A DNA stretch of 25,092 nucleotides, from the NCBI GenBank assembly GCA_035527515.1, contig DATLAJ010000103.1, positions 1-25,092 on the forward strand, read 5' to 3'. The position numbers were made by a program, and so were the translations under genes. How positions within the stretch are numbered: position 1 is the first letter of the stretch; the number at the start of each line of letters is the position of its first letter. This document shows, piece after piece, positions 7,380 to 15,528 of the stretch. The notes under the pieces are model-generated. The model did not search any database and had not been told where the DNA came from. It was given only the letters and a program-made list of their open reading frames with translations. The stretch is from a bacterium (lineage in GTDB: Bacteria > B130-G9).

Positions 7380-7614
7380 TCGTATGTCATATCCGTTTTG
7401 CTGGGAATAGTATAGGGCTGATGGGAGAGTCGGGCAATCGCACTGTCTTGCAGCCCTGTGGCCGAATAGGAGCATGGTTCGGCAAGCTGGCGTCATAGCG
7501 CCCCCGGCTTGGCTCGGCAGATGTGGCGGCCAGCAGGTTGGAGGTTTGTAGGCAAATGAGCGAGCGGAGGACACGTGCTTGAGGCTCCCTGTGAATCTGG
7601 GCCGGATTAGGGTG

Positions 7615-7642
7615 TTGCAATCAGCAGTGGGTGCACTATAGT
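7615..7642 (+). promoter_or_regulatory. Sigma-70-type promoter for tRNA-Asp
   Basis: TTGCAA (7615-7620), 16 nt, then TATAGT (7637-7642), placing the start about 5 nt before the mature tRNA 5' end. Both hexamers are close to consensus, and the position directly upstream of a stable RNA gene supports the call. Confidence 0.6.
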
Positions 7643-7653
7643 TCACTGAGACC

Positions 7654-7731
7654 GGGGTCGTAGTTCAGTTTGGTTAGAACGCCGGCCTGTCACGCCGGAG
7701 GTCGCGGGTTCGATCCCCGTCGACCCCGCCA
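7654..7731 (+). tRNA. tRNA-Asp (anticodon GUC)
   Basis: A full cloverleaf. The acceptor stem is GGGGTCG (7654-7660) with CGACCCC (7721-7727). The D-arm has GTTC/GAAC. The anticodon stem CCGGC/GCCGG encloses CTGTCAC with GTC at 7689-7691. The T-arm contains GGTTCGATCC. The discriminator is G, and CCA is encoded at 7729-7731. It stands alone, divergent from the glycosyltransferase gene and convergent with ccdA. Confidence 0.97.
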
Positions 7732-7808
7732 TTGTCTCTATGAGGCTGTCCAATAAGTTACTTCGCGCTCTGCTCTGGCAGATACGCCGAGGCGCTCAAG
7801 AGATGGTC

Positions 7809-8546
7809 TTATACGTCGCTGGTGAAGAGCGGAGCGAGATACTCATTCACTATGGACGAGAGTGAGCCAGTGAAGATCATGATCCCGACCAGTATCAGCA
7901 GAATGCCGGCTGCGATGTTTATCTTGCGCATGTGCTTTTTGATCTTGGTGAAGTAGCCCAGTGCGCTATCGACTGCGATCGAGGTCAGGAAGAATGGGAT
8001 GGCCATGCCCAGCGAGTAGAAGGACAAGAGATAGACGCCCTGCCAGACCGTGTTTGACTGGCTCGCATAGAGCAAAATCGCGCCGAGTATAGGCCCCACG
8101 CACGGCGTCCAGCCCAGCGAGAACGCGATACCGATAAGAAACGAGCCGATGTATCCGGCTGGTTTGCTCTTGATCTCCACCTGCTTGTACTTGGTGAGAA
8201 AGCGGATCTTCAAAACGCCCATGATGTACAGGCCAAAGATCACGACGATGACGCCGGCGACCTTGCTGATGATCGCCATGTGCTCCTGAAGCAACAGGCC
8301 GATCTTGCTGGCCCCAGCGCCGAGCGAGATGAAAACGACGCTGAAGCCCAATATAAAGCATAAGGTGCTGATGATAGTCGTCCTTCTTATCTTGCCATAC
8401 TTCTTCTCACCGGTCAGTTCAGAGAGCGATAGCCCCGTAATGAAGGCTAGATAAGAGGGGATGATAGGCAGAACGCATGGTGATAAGAAACTCGCGAGTC
8501 CCGCGAGAAAAGCTACCAGCCAAGATACGCTTTGGACTTCCTGCAT
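7809..8546 (-). CDS. ccdA: CcdA/DsbD-like thiol-disulfide electron transfer membrane protein
   Basis: A 245-residue inner-membrane protein of the DsbD transmembrane-domain family. It carries reducing power from cytosolic thioredoxin across the membrane, typically to periplasmic thioredoxin-like proteins for cytochrome c maturation or disulfide reduction. The two signature cysteines are present in their usual contexts: FLSPCVLPIIPSYL (C24) in the first membrane segment and GWTPCVGP (C149) in the fourth. About six hydrophobic segments are visible, and the length matches short CcdA proteins rather than full DsbD. AAAAGGAAAG precedes the ATG. It is the last gene of the minus-strand run, 27 nt after truB. 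No thioredoxin partner or cytochrome gene is in the window, so its target is unknown. Confidence 0.9.
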   Translation of the reverse strand: MQEVQSVSWLVAFLAGLASFLSPCVLPIIPSYLAFITGLSLSELTGEKKYGKIRRTTIISTLCFILGFSVVFISLGAGASKIGLLLQEHMAIISKVAGVIVVIFGLYIMGVLKIRFLTKYKQVEIKSKPAGYIGSFLIGIAFSLGWTPCVGPILGAILLYASQSNTVWQGVYLLSFYSLGMAIPFFLTSIAVDSALGYFTKIKKHMRKINIAAGILLILVGIMIFTGSLSSIVNEYLAPLFTSDV

Positions 8547-8573
8547 ATATGCTTTCCTTTTTCTGGTGCTCGA

Positions 8574-9692
8574 TTACTGTGAGTGTGTACTCGGTGGTCT
8601 TCCGCCCGAATATCTCCGTGAGCGGCCTCCCCTGCCCGAGCCCCGATTCTTGTCGTAGGGTCGTTTCGAGCGAGCTGGGTAACTTGGTTTAGTGTCCCGA
8701 GTTGGATAGCTCTTGGGAGGCGACGATGTCAGCAGGACCTTCTCCGCCTTGAGAACCATCGGCAAGCTCGGACGACGCACTAGGTCGTCGGCAGATGGCT
8801 CCGTAGCTCGAAATATGCCGATGAGCTCGCCACGCCAGGTGCGAAGTATTACAGGATCACCCACCGAAACATCACTTGTCAGTCTCACCTGATCGATGTC
8901 GATCGAAAGGCCGTTGAGCGCATAGTGCTCGGCCGTGGGAGAGACCTCACCGCGCACGAATTCGGGCAAGATGTGCTCAATTGGCTCCAGCTTGTCCAGT
9001 ATCTCGTCCCTGCTGAGCGCGAAGACGCGGCTGTATGGCAGCGCATCGTCAATGCCCCAGACACCGATCTTAGTTCGGTGCAGCCTGAAAACGTGAGCAC
9101 CACAGCCGAGTTTCTCACCGATATCAGCACAGAGTGACCTGATATAGGTGCCCTTAGAACAGCTTATTCCCAGCTGCACCGTTGATCTCGAGAGCGATTG
9201 AAGCTCAAGCTCGTGAATCGTGACATCCCTCGGCTCTACACTTGTTTGAACGCCTTGCCGGGCCAAAACATACAGCTTCTTGCCGTCCCGCTTGATCGCG
9301 GAAAACATTGGGGGAACCTGCTTAATGTGTTCCCTGAACTGGTTAAGAACTGGCTCGATATCCTCAGAGCTAAACTCCGGGACCTCCCGGACCTCCAGAA
9401 CTTTGCCGGTTGAATCGAGCGTGTCAGTTGTCACGCCCAACTTCATCCAGGCAACGTAGGATTTCGGCAGCCCCATGAGATAGTCAAGCAGCCTCGTCGC
9501 CCTGCCAACACACAAGAGCAGGACGCCGCTTGCGATGGGGTCCAATGTCCCTGTATGACCCACTTTCTTGACGTGCAGCAGTTTCCTGAGCAGACCTACC
9601 ACCTCAAAAGAGGTCTTGCTCCTCGGCTTTGACACGTTCAGTAGCCCAAAGGGCTCGAACACATTCACGTTAGCTGATCTATTGCTCAACAC
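8574..9692 (-). CDS. truB: tRNA pseudouridine-55 synthase with Arg/Gly-rich tail
   Basis: It isomerises U55 in the T-loop of elongator tRNAs to pseudouridine. The catalytic context GHTGTLDPIASGVL contains the nucleophile D51, and GLLNVSKPRSKTS and KSYVAWMKLGVTTDTLDSTG are typical family motifs. A PUA-like C-terminal part ends near residue 323. The last 49 residues (324-372) are an unusual low-complexity extension rich in Arg, Lys, Gly, Ser, Pro and Tyr (NRGSGRGGRSRRYSGG). The start is GTG 9692 with GGGAGG just upstream; TTG 9689 would sit at more ordinary spacing. An out-of-frame ATG overlaps this GTG and stops after two codons. The gene lies in the order rbfA-nrnA-truB, 92 nt after nrnA. Confidence 0.94.
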   Translation of the reverse strand: MLSNRSANVNVFEPFGLLNVSKPRSKTSFEVVGLLRKLLHVKKVGHTGTLDPIASGVLLLCVGRATRLLDYLMGLPKSYVAWMKLGVTTDTLDSTGKVLEVREVPEFSSEDIEPVLNQFREHIKQVPPMFSAIKRDGKKLYVLARQGVQTSVEPRDVTIHELELQSLSRSTVQLGISCSKGTYIRSLCADIGEKLGCGAHVFRLHRTKIGVWGIDDALPYSRVFALSRDEILDKLEPIEHILPEFVRGEVSPTAEHYALNGLSIDIDQVRLTSDVSVGDPVILRTWRGELIGIFRATEPSADDLVRRPSLPMVLKAEKVLLTSSPPKSYPTRDTKPSYPARSKRPYDKNRGSGRGGRSRRYSGGRPPSTHSQ

Positions 9693-9784
9693 ATGCCTCC
9701 CACTTCTCAGCTAAGATGATCCTGTTTATCCCGGCAATTCAAGAACCCAGGAGGAATCCTGAGGCCCTCGATGCCGGCCTTACC

Positions 9785-10804
9785 CTAATCCAATGAAGCT
9801 TTGCGGCGCGAACTGGCCGCCTGTTTCAATTCGCTGCGAGCAGCCTCGACCACATCGGAGATTACACTATCAAGGCTCCCGCGCACAATGCAGCCTGCCG
9901 CCCGCTCGTGGCCACCTCCACCAAACGACGCCGCCAGCAACCGGGCATCAATCTGCCCTCTCGAACGGATGCTAACTTTGCATCGGTCGGCGCCATCCTG
10001 TGAAAAGAAGATCGCTACCTCCGCCGCACGAACCTTCATCGCATAGTTGGTGAACTGCTCCGTTGAACCCCCAAATGCCGACTCGCGCCTCATCTTCTCT
10101 GTCCCCACGATCCACACGAGCGAGCCATCCTCAGTGGACTGAGCGGAAGCCAAAACTTTGCCAAAAAACACGAGTCTCGGCAACGTGAAGTTGCATTCCA
10201 GATGTTTCGTTATGCCCGCCACATCTATGCCCGTTTCGACCAGCCGCGACGTGATCACAAGCGCCGCCGGAGTCGTGTTCGAGTACGAGAAGGAGCCCGT
10301 GTCTGTCGAGATACCGGTGAATAGGTTCGTGGCGATCTGGACGTCATCACCCATGCCAAACGCATCGATAATGCCAAAGAGTAACTCTGATGCGCTCGAG
10401 GCTTTGCCGTCAACAATGTTCACATCTCCGAAGAGTGCATTGTCCTTGTGGTGATCGGTGTTGATCACTTTCTTGGCCGGGACACTTCTATCGTCGTAGT
10501 CCCACGCGACACGGGAGAACGAGGAACTGTCAAAGATCATCACACAGTCCAGTTCGCCCGGTCCCAGCCGGCGAGGCGCGGCATCAACCTTTGCAGCAAG
10601 CGGGTATCCGGGCAGAAAGTTATAGATGTCGGGGATCGTGTCATTCTGAAGCGAGCGGACTTCCTTGCCCAGCCTGCGAAGCATCAGCATTGCCGCAATG
10701 ATGCTTCCGACCGCATCGCCATCCGGGTCAACGTGGGAGACTACCCCGAACGTCCGGCCATTGCGAATGACTGACACTGCCTGCTGAAGCGCATCATCGC
10801 TCAT
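9785..10804 (-). CDS. nrnA: DHH-family oligoribonuclease / pAp phosphatase (NrnA type)
   Basis: A 339-residue cytosolic DHH/DHHA1 phosphoesterase. NrnA-type enzymes degrade short RNA oligonucleotides and dephosphorylate 3'-phosphoadenosine 5'-phosphate. All metal motifs are visible: SHVDPDGDAVGS (H24, D26, D28), MIFDSSSFSR (D92), NTDHHKDN (D117-H118-H119), and the DHHA1 substrate-binding motif FGGGGHERAAGC near the end. The start is ATG 10804, giving MSDDALQQAV; it overlaps the end of rbfA by 11 nt and uses AAAAGG within that gene. The overlap implies translational coupling to rbfA. The family call is firm; the balance between the two activities cannot be read from sequence. Confidence 0.92.
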   Translation of the reverse strand: MSDDALQQAVSVIRNGRTFGVVSHVDPDGDAVGSIIAAMLMLRRLGKEVRSLQNDTIPDIYNFLPGYPLAAKVDAAPRRLGPGELDCVMIFDSSSFSRVAWDYDDRSVPAKKVINTDHHKDNALFGDVNIVDGKASSASELLFGIIDAFGMGDDVQIATNLFTGISTDTGSFSYSNTTPAALVITSRLVETGIDVAGITKHLECNFTLPRLVFFGKVLASAQSTEDGSLVWIVGTEKMRRESAFGGSTEQFTNYAMKVRAAEVAIFFSQDGADRCKVSIRSRGQIDARLLAASFGGGGHERAAGCIVRGSLDSVISDVVEAARSELKQAASSRRKASLD

Positions 10805-11171
10805 CGTCAGAGCCTTTTTCACCCTCTCTCTCAAGCCTAGCGATCGATTCGGACACACGCAGCGCCTGCTCGTAAAACTCGTCCTTAATGAAGCATATCT
10901 CCGGCACCCTCCTTAGCCGCAGTCTCTTGCCGAGCTCGGCCCGCACGAAGCTGGTTGCGCTCTTTAGCCCTTCTTCCACCTCATCCGAACGCTCCTTATC
11001 TCGCCGAGGCAGCGTGTAGTAGATTCGTGCCTGCCTCAAGTCGTGCGTTACCTTCACTCCCGTAACCGTGATGCAGTTGATGCGGGGGTCTTTAACCTTC
11101 CTGAGCAACAGCTCACAGACCTCTTTCTGGACCTGGTGCTCGATACGATCAGAGCGATTATATGTGTGCAT
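10794..11171 (-). CDS. rbfA: Ribosome-binding factor A
   Basis: A 125-residue KH-type cold-shock factor that binds the free 30S subunit during late 16S rRNA maturation. The start ATG 11171 gives MHTYNRSDRIEHQVQKEV, the usual RbfA N-terminus. KDPRINCITVTGVKVTHDLRQARIYYT matches the core strand-helix pattern, and the RLRRVPEICFIKDEFYEQALRVSESIARLE segment is the family C-terminal signature. It begins 13 nt after coaD and its 3' end overlaps nrnA. In most bacteria rbfA follows infB; infB is absent from this window. Confidence 0.95.
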   Translation of the reverse strand: MHTYNRSDRIEHQVQKEVCELLLRKVKDPRINCITVTGVKVTHDLRQARIYYTLPRRDKERSDEVEEGLKSATSFVRAELGKRLRLRRVPEICFIKDEFYEQALRVSESIARLEREGEKGSDDER

Positions 11172-11184
11172 GATGATCCGATCT

Positions 11185-11679
11185 TCAGTCCCTCGAAAGC
11201 TTCGCATCCAGCGCGCGAAGCACACACCCGGTCACGAGGTTACTCACGTCCCCCCCCAGGGAGCATATCTCCTTGACTAGGCTTGAACTCACGTAAGAAT
11301 AACGCTCGCTCGGCATCAAGAATACGGTCTCAATCTTGTGCCTAAGATTGCGGTTCATCAGCGTCATCTGGAACTCCGTCTCGAAATCCGCTATTGCCCT
11401 GATGCCTCGGATGATCGAGGTCGCGCCCACCCTCGCGGCGAATTCAACCGTCAGGCCAGCAAACATCTGCGCCCGCGAGCCCGGCTCAAGACCAAGCTCC
11501 GCAAGCGACCCCTGCACCATCGCTAGACGCTCTTCCCCCGAGAATGTCGTTGTCTTGCTCATGTTTCGTGCGATGCCCACAACGACCTCATCGAATATGC
11601 CGAGCGTGCGACGAACAACATCAAGATGCCCGAGCGTGATCGGGTCGAATGTTCCAGGATACAGCGCGAGCGTAGTCAT
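11185..11679 (-). CDS. coaD: Phosphopantetheine adenylyltransferase
   Basis: Catalyses the penultimate step of CoA synthesis: 4'-phosphopantetheine plus ATP gives dephospho-CoA and pyrophosphate. It is 164 residues, the normal size. Nucleotidyltransferase motifs are complete: YPGTFDPITLGHLD (the TxGH-equivalent with H18), RGIRAIADFETEFQM and the C-terminal YSYVSSSLVKEI. It lies 12 nt after rplS and 13 nt before rbfA, so it is very likely co-transcribed with them. coaD is more often beside rsmD or recG. Its presence within a ribosome-biogenesis run is unusual but has no obvious functional link beyond the shared promoter. The ribosome-binding site is weak, suggesting coupling to rplS translation. 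Confidence 0.96.
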   Translation of the reverse strand: MTTLALYPGTFDPITLGHLDVVRRTLGIFDEVVVGIARNMSKTTTFSGEERLAMVQGSLAELGLEPGSRAQMFAGLTVEFAARVGATSIIRGIRAIADFETEFQMTLMNRNLRHKIETVFLMPSERYSYVSSSLVKEICSLGGDVSNLVTGCVLRALDAKLSRD

Positions 11680-11691
11680 GTTGAGGCGCTG

Positions 11692-12060
11692 TTATTGGAG
11701 CTTACTCGTCGCTTGAGTTCTTTTTTTCTCTTTGACTCTGGCTGCCTTACCTCGAAGTTTCCTAACGTAGTAGAGCTTCGCCCGCCGGACATGGCCCATG
11801 CGCTTGACATCGATCCGGCCGATGTTCGGGCTGTTGAGCGGAAAGACCCGCTCCACGCCGACGCCGTGCGTAACGCGTCGGACGGTGAAGGTTTCTCCCA
11901 GGCGGGACCCCCGACGCTTGATTACGAGCCCCTCGAACGGCTGGAGTCGCTCCTTGTCGCCCTCCCTGACCTTCACATAGACCCGGAGTGTATCCCCGAC
12001 GGCAAACTCCGGTATATCTTTCTTTAGATACGCTTCTTCCGCAAAGTCTGTTTTCTGCAA
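11692..12060 (-). CDS. rplS: 50S ribosomal protein L19
   Basis: A 122-residue large-subunit protein located at the 30S-50S interface. Family landmarks are [50 protein letters not shown] and [21 protein letters not shown]. The start is TTG at 12060: an in-frame TGA lies just three codons upstream, no ATG or GTG falls between them, and the next in-frame start-type codon would remove conserved residues. GGGGGTG sits 7 nt upstream as a Shine-Dalgarno sequence. A rare start for a highly expressed ribosomal protein may lower initiation rate. It is 47 nt after trmD. Confidence 0.95.
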   Translation of the reverse strand: MQKTDFAEEAYLKKDIPEFAVGDTLRVYVKVREGDKERLQPFEGLVIKRRGSRLGETFTVRRVTHGVGVERVFPLNSPNIGRIDVKRMGHVRRAKLYYVRKLRGKAARVKEKKRTQATSKLQ

Positions 12061-12107
12061 GTCAAATCACCCCCGCAAACCTAAAAATATGAACACGCAT
12101 ATCAATT

Positions 12108-12854
12108 CTAGTCATCGTTCAGCGCAGCCAAGAGCCTCTTCTGGGTCTCGTCCCTTCCCCCCTGGTCGTTCCACCACCCGGCCACCAGGTCTGGCCGCCT
12201 CAAAAGCGTCCGCAAAAGTGACTGCCGCGCCCGCCACCGCTCAATCCTCTGGTGATCGCCAGAAAGAAGGGCCTTGGGCACCTTCCAGCCCCTAAACTTG
12301 GACGGCCTCGTGTATTGAGGATATTCGAGCATAGCAAAACTGTGCGATTCGTCAAATGTAGATTCGGAACACCCCACAACGCCCGGAAGCAATCTCGCTA
12401 TCGCCTCAAGAACCACCATGGCAGGCAGTTCTCCGCCTGCGAGGACATAATCGCCAACCGACAGCTCATCCGTTACCAGATGCTCCCTGACTCGCTCATC
12501 CACGCCCTCATAACGTCCGCAGATGACCACTATGCCTCGCATCTTGGACAGCTCCGAAACCGTCTTTTGCCTCATCAGCCGGCCTTGAGGGGTCATCAGT
12601 ATCACCCTGTCAATGTCCGCCTCTTGTTTGATGCTCTCCACCGCCTCGAAGAGCGGACCGGGCATCAAAACCATCCCCGGGCCGCCTCCGAACGGCATAT
12701 CATCAACTGACCGGTGATTGTCATGGGCGAAATCCCGCAAGTCGTGAACATGAATTGAAATGGCGTTGAACTCTTGGGCTCTTGCCACAAGTGAATGAGC
12801 AAGAAATGAATCAAATGCGCCGGGGAATAGCGTAATGACGTGCGCAGTTAGCAT
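12108..12854 (-). CDS. trmD: tRNA (guanine-37-N1)-methyltransferase
   Basis: A SPOUT-class enzyme that methylates G37 next to the anticodon using S-adenosylmethionine, preventing +1 frameshifting. It is 248 residues, normal. The N-terminus ([12 protein letters not shown]) and [20 protein letters not shown] are typical. The trefoil-knot cofactor site is seen in [21 protein letters not shown] and [30 protein letters not shown]. The C-terminal helical domain ends with the usual Trp/Arg-rich segment. The ATG lies one base after the rimM stop, with GGAGGGG inside the rimM end, so the two are translationally coupled. Confidence 0.96.
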   Translation of the reverse strand: MLTAHVITLFPGAFDSFLAHSLVARAQEFNAISIHVHDLRDFAHDNHRSVDDMPFGGGPGMVLMPGPLFEAVESIKQEADIDRVILMTPQGRLMRQKTVSELSKMRGIVVICGRYEGVDERVREHLVTDELSVGDYVLAGGELPAMVVLEAIARLLPGVVGCSESTFDESHSFAMLEYPQYTRPSKFRGWKVPKALLSGDHQRIERWRARQSLLRTLLRRPDLVAGWWNDQGGRDETQKRLLAALNDD

Positions 12855-12855
12855 C

Positions 12856-13380
12856 CTACGTCCCCTCCTGCAAGCGCACGCGAATCACTCCCCCGTCAAG
12901 ATCGACCTTGAGAATGACCTCATCGATCATAGGGACCAGCCGCTCGCCCGCATCGCCGACCACGACCAACACATCGTTGCCAAACTCCCCCGCCCGGAAG
13001 ATATGATCAACCTTGCCAATGTCGCCCTCGCCGTCATCTATAACCGAGAGTCCTTCGAGCTGGTGCCAATAGTAAGTCCCCTCCTCCAGTGCAGGAAGCC
13101 ACTCATCCGGGACCCGGACAAACCTGTCAACCAGCGACTCGGCATCGGAAATCGTGTCAACCCCCTTGAACTTCACCAGAAAAGCGTTCTTGTGAGGTCT
13201 TGTCGACTCTACTACCATCAGAGTCGGCTCATCGGGCGGCTCAAGAAAAACCTCCCGCCTCAATCCAAATCGCTCGGGGAAATCGGTCATTGGGATAACC
13301 TTGACCTCTCCCCGGAGCCCGTGAGGCTTCACTATCTTTCCTACTGTGCAGTAGTTTGGGTTCATTGGTCCTAGCGCCAT
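12856..13380 (-). CDS. rimM: 16S rRNA processing factor RimM
   Basis: A 174-residue 30S-maturation factor that binds S19 and helps assemble the 30S head. The N-terminal barrel is shown by [26 protein letters not shown], and the PRC-barrel by [15 protein letters not shown] and [21 protein letters not shown]. Two starts are possible: ATG 13380, or ATG 13365 ([10 protein letters not shown]), which matches the usual family start better. Neither has a strong Shine-Dalgarno sequence. It is 105 nt after khpA, with a stem-loop in between, and is coupled to trmD downstream. Confidence 0.94.
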   Translation of the reverse strand: MALGPMNPNYCTVGKIVKPHGLRGEVKVIPMTDFPERFGLRREVFLEPPDEPTLMVVESTRPHKNAFLVKFKGVDTISDAESLVDRFVRVPDEWLPALEEGTYYWHQLEGLSVIDDGEGDIGKVDHIFRAGEFGNDVLVVVGDAGERLVPMIDEVILKVDLDGGVIRVRLQEGT

Positions 13381-13420
13381 CTGCTCGATCGAGTAACAAA
13401 GAGGCGCAAAAACCCACTCC

Positions 13421-13442
13421 CGAACGATAAGGTTAACGTTCG
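13421..13442 (-). promoter_or_regulatory. Stem-loop between khpA and rimM
   Basis: CGAACG (13421-13426) pairs with CGTTCG (13437-13442), and TAA/TTA can extend the stem across an A-A mismatch. On the minus strand a T5 run lies about a dozen bases past the stem, too far for a good terminator. It could attenuate the operon or stabilise an mRNA end. Confidence 0.3.
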
Positions 13443-13485
13443 ATAATGGAGTTGAGGCCTGTTTTAGTGCCTGGTTTTGGGTGCG

Positions 13486-13716
13486 CTACTCTACGATCTC
13501 CAGAACTGCTCTTTTTCTCATTTTTTTGGATGCGGCGTCCAGAATAGTTCGCATCGCTCTGGCGGTCCGCCCCTGTCTTCCGATTACCTTACCCAGGTCG
13601 TTCTGTGCCACATGGAGCTCAAGAACCAAAGTCTTATCACTACCCATTTCGGTTACCTGAACCTGCTCCGGCTCATCAACCAGAGCTCTGGCTATCTGCT
13701 CTATTAGCTCCTTCAT
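13486..13716 (-). CDS. khpA: KH-domain RNA-binding protein KhpA
   Basis: A 76-residue single-KH protein that binds RNA, often as a heterodimer with KhpB, and influences cell-envelope gene expression and small-RNA networks in some bacteria. The KH signature [15 protein letters not shown], with the GxxG loop GRQG at residues 46-49, is clear, and the length is typical. The start is ATG 13716, with GGAGGAGG at good spacing; an upstream in-frame Met would add 23 residues with no family match. It occupies the standard slot between rpsP (85 nt upstream) and rimM. Confidence 0.93.
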   Translation of the reverse strand: MKELIEQIARALVDEPEQVQVTEMGSDKTLVLELHVAQNDLGKVIGRQGRTARAMRTILDAASKKMRKRAVLEIVE

Positions 13717-13801
13717 CTGGCCTCCTCCGCTCTTAGGTTCTGAAGAGGCTTCGCCTTCCTCCCAATCGATGCAAGCACACATCACTCAAAAGGTCGAACC
13801 C

Positions 13802-14086
13802 TCAAACCTCACTTTGCGCATTAACTGAATCTTCCTTGGGCTCCGAGTAAAAACCAGTAATCCTGAGTAGTCTCTTGACAGTAACTGTCGGCTGAACGCC
13901 CTTAGATAGCCAAGTGCGAATCTTGTCGTGGTCCAGCTTTATCTCCGAAGGCTCCTTGAGAGGGTCATACGTCCCCACCAAATCGAGATACCGGCCTTGC
14001 CGAGGCACCCGAGAATCGCAAACCACCACTCTGTAGAACGGCTTCTTTTTCTTACCCACACGAGTAAGCCGCATCTTAACTGCCAT
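13802..14086 (-). CDS. rpsP: 30S ribosomal protein S16
   Basis: A 94-residue small-subunit protein important for 30S assembly. The N-terminus MAVKMRLTRVGKKKKPFYRVVVCDSR and the following GRYLDLVGTYDPLKEP and DHDKIRTWLSKGVQPTVTVKRLL segments are canonical. GGAGG lies just before the ATG. It is the first gene after a 108-nt AT-rich gap below ffh that contains a good promoter candidate, so it probably heads its own transcript in addition to any read-through from ffh. Confidence 0.97.
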   Translation of the reverse strand: MAVKMRLTRVGKKKKPFYRVVVCDSRVPRQGRYLDLVGTYDPLKEPSEIKLDHDKIRTWLSKGVQPTVTVKRLLRITGFYSEPKEDSVNAQSEV

Positions 14087-14169
14087 CCAAATCCTCCAAA
14101 ATGGGAACTCCCTCGATCTCCAATCTTGAATAACTTCACAAAATACTAAAACTCGCCCCTAAACATAAC

Positions 14170-14198
14170 ACAATACAGCAACAACCGAGCAAAGTCAA
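14170..14198 (-). promoter_or_regulatory. Candidate promoter for the rpsP-to-ccdA run
   Basis: On the minus strand TTGACT (plus 14193-14198), 17 nt, then TATTGT (plus 14170-14175). The -35 box overlaps the ffh stop codon. The predicted start gives a leader of roughly 75 nt before rpsP. The surrounding gap is markedly AT-rich. Spacing is ideal and the -35 box strong; the -10 box is 4 of 6. Confidence 0.55.
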
Positions 14199-15526
14199 CC
14201 TCCAAGAAACCTCAAGCCGGCGGGCAAGCTCCCTTTTCTCCCTTTCATCTGCTTCATCATTTTCCTCACTTGGGCAAACTGCTTCAACAGCGCATTGACG
14301 TCCTGAATCAGCGTGCCGCTACCAAGTGCGATCCGCCTGCGCCGGCTGCCGTTTAGGATCGAGCTGTTGACCCTTTCCTCCGTGGTCATCGAGCTTATGA
14401 TCGCCTCGACTTTTACTATCTCGCTCTCGTCGAACTCGAAGTTCTTCAGGGCCTTCAGCCGGCCCATGCCCGGGATCATGTCCAGCAGCTGCTCAAGCGG
14501 CCCCATCTTCTTCAGCTGTTTGAGCGAACCCATGAAGTCCTCTAGCGTGAAGTCATCCCGCCTGAGTTTCCGTTCAAGCTCCTCCGCCTCCTTTTTCGAC
14601 ATCGCCTGCTCGGCCTTTTCGATGAACGTCAGAACGTCCCCCATCCCGAGTATCCGGGACGCCACGCGGTCTGGATGAAACTGCTCGATCATCTCCAGCT
14701 TCTCACCCAGACCAACGAACTTGATCGGCTTGCCCGTTACCGCCCGTATCGAGAGCGCCGCCCCACCTCTTGCGTCGCCGTCCATCTTTGTCAGAACCAC
14801 CCCGTCGATGCCAAGCTGCTCGTCAAATGACGAGGCGATATTGACGGCGTCCTGCCCAGTCATAGCATCTGCGATAAGCAGTATCTCGGTTGGCTGAACT
14901 TTCTTCTTCATCTGCTTGAGCTCTCTCATCAGCTCCTTGTTGATGTGCAGCCGGCCTGCCGTGTCGATGATGATTGTGTCCCAGCCCTTCAACTGAGCGT
15001 AATGCACCGCCTCCTGCGCGGTCTTGACCGGGTCCTGTTTGCCACGAGAGAAGACCTCGATCTCTAACTGCTGGCCTAGCTTCTCCAGCTGGTCTATCGC
15101 GGCAGGACGATAAATGTCCGCGGCAACCAAGAGCGGGAATCTGTGCGCCTGCTTGATCAGCCTTGCAAGCTTGGCACACGCAGTCGTCTTGCCGGAACCT
15201 TGCAGCCCCACAAGCATTATGATGGTCGGCGGCTTGCTGGCGACCTTGAGTTTGGCAACCTTCTCGCCCAGAAGACTTATCAGGTTCTGGTGGACGAGCT
15301 TCACCACCTGTTGCCCCGGATCGAGGCCGGACAGAATGTCTGACCCAATCGCAGCCTGCTCTACCTGGGCGACGAAATCCTTCACCACCTTGAAATTGAC
15401 GTCGGCCTGAAGCAGCGCACGCCGAATCTCGCGCATGGCCAGGGAGACATCCTGCTTCGAGAGTGTCCCCCTGCCCCTGAGCTTCTGAAAAACTGACTGG
15501 AGCCTAAGCGTCAGGCTTTCGAACAT
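14195..15526 (-). CDS. ffh: Signal recognition particle GTPase Ffh
   Basis: The 443-residue protein subunit of the signal recognition particle; with 4.5S RNA it targets nascent membrane proteins to FtsY and SecYEG. The N domain is at the start (ALLQADVNFKVVKDF). The G domain has GLQGSGKT (107-114), DTAGRL (188-193), TKMD (246-249) and GGAALS. The M domain follows, with PLEQLLDMIPGMGRL and the SRP-RNA-binding helix region (SSILNGSRRRRIALGSG). The tail after KQMKGRKG is short, without a long Met-rich extension. It starts 2 nt after the rnc stop, so the two are coupled. No 4.5S RNA gene is seen nearby. Confidence 0.97.
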   Translation of the reverse strand: MFESLTLRLQSVFQKLRGRGTLSKQDVSLAMREIRRALLQADVNFKVVKDFVAQVEQAAIGSDILSGLDPGQQVVKLVHQNLISLLGEKVAKLKVASKPPTIIMLVGLQGSGKTTACAKLARLIKQAHRFPLLVAADIYRPAAIDQLEKLGQQLEIEVFSRGKQDPVKTAQEAVHYAQLKGWDTIIIDTAGRLHINKELMRELKQMKKKVQPTEILLIADAMTGQDAVNIASSFDEQLGIDGVVLTKMDGDARGGAALSIRAVTGKPIKFVGLGEKLEMIEQFHPDRVASRILGMGDVLTFIEKAEQAMSKKEAEELERKLRRDDFTLEDFMGSLKQLKKMGPLEQLLDMIPGMGRLKALKNFEFDESEIVKVEAIISSMTTEERVNSSILNGSRRRRIALGSGTLIQDVNALLKQFAQVRKMMKQMKGRKGSLPAGLRFLGG

Positions 15527-15528
15527 CG

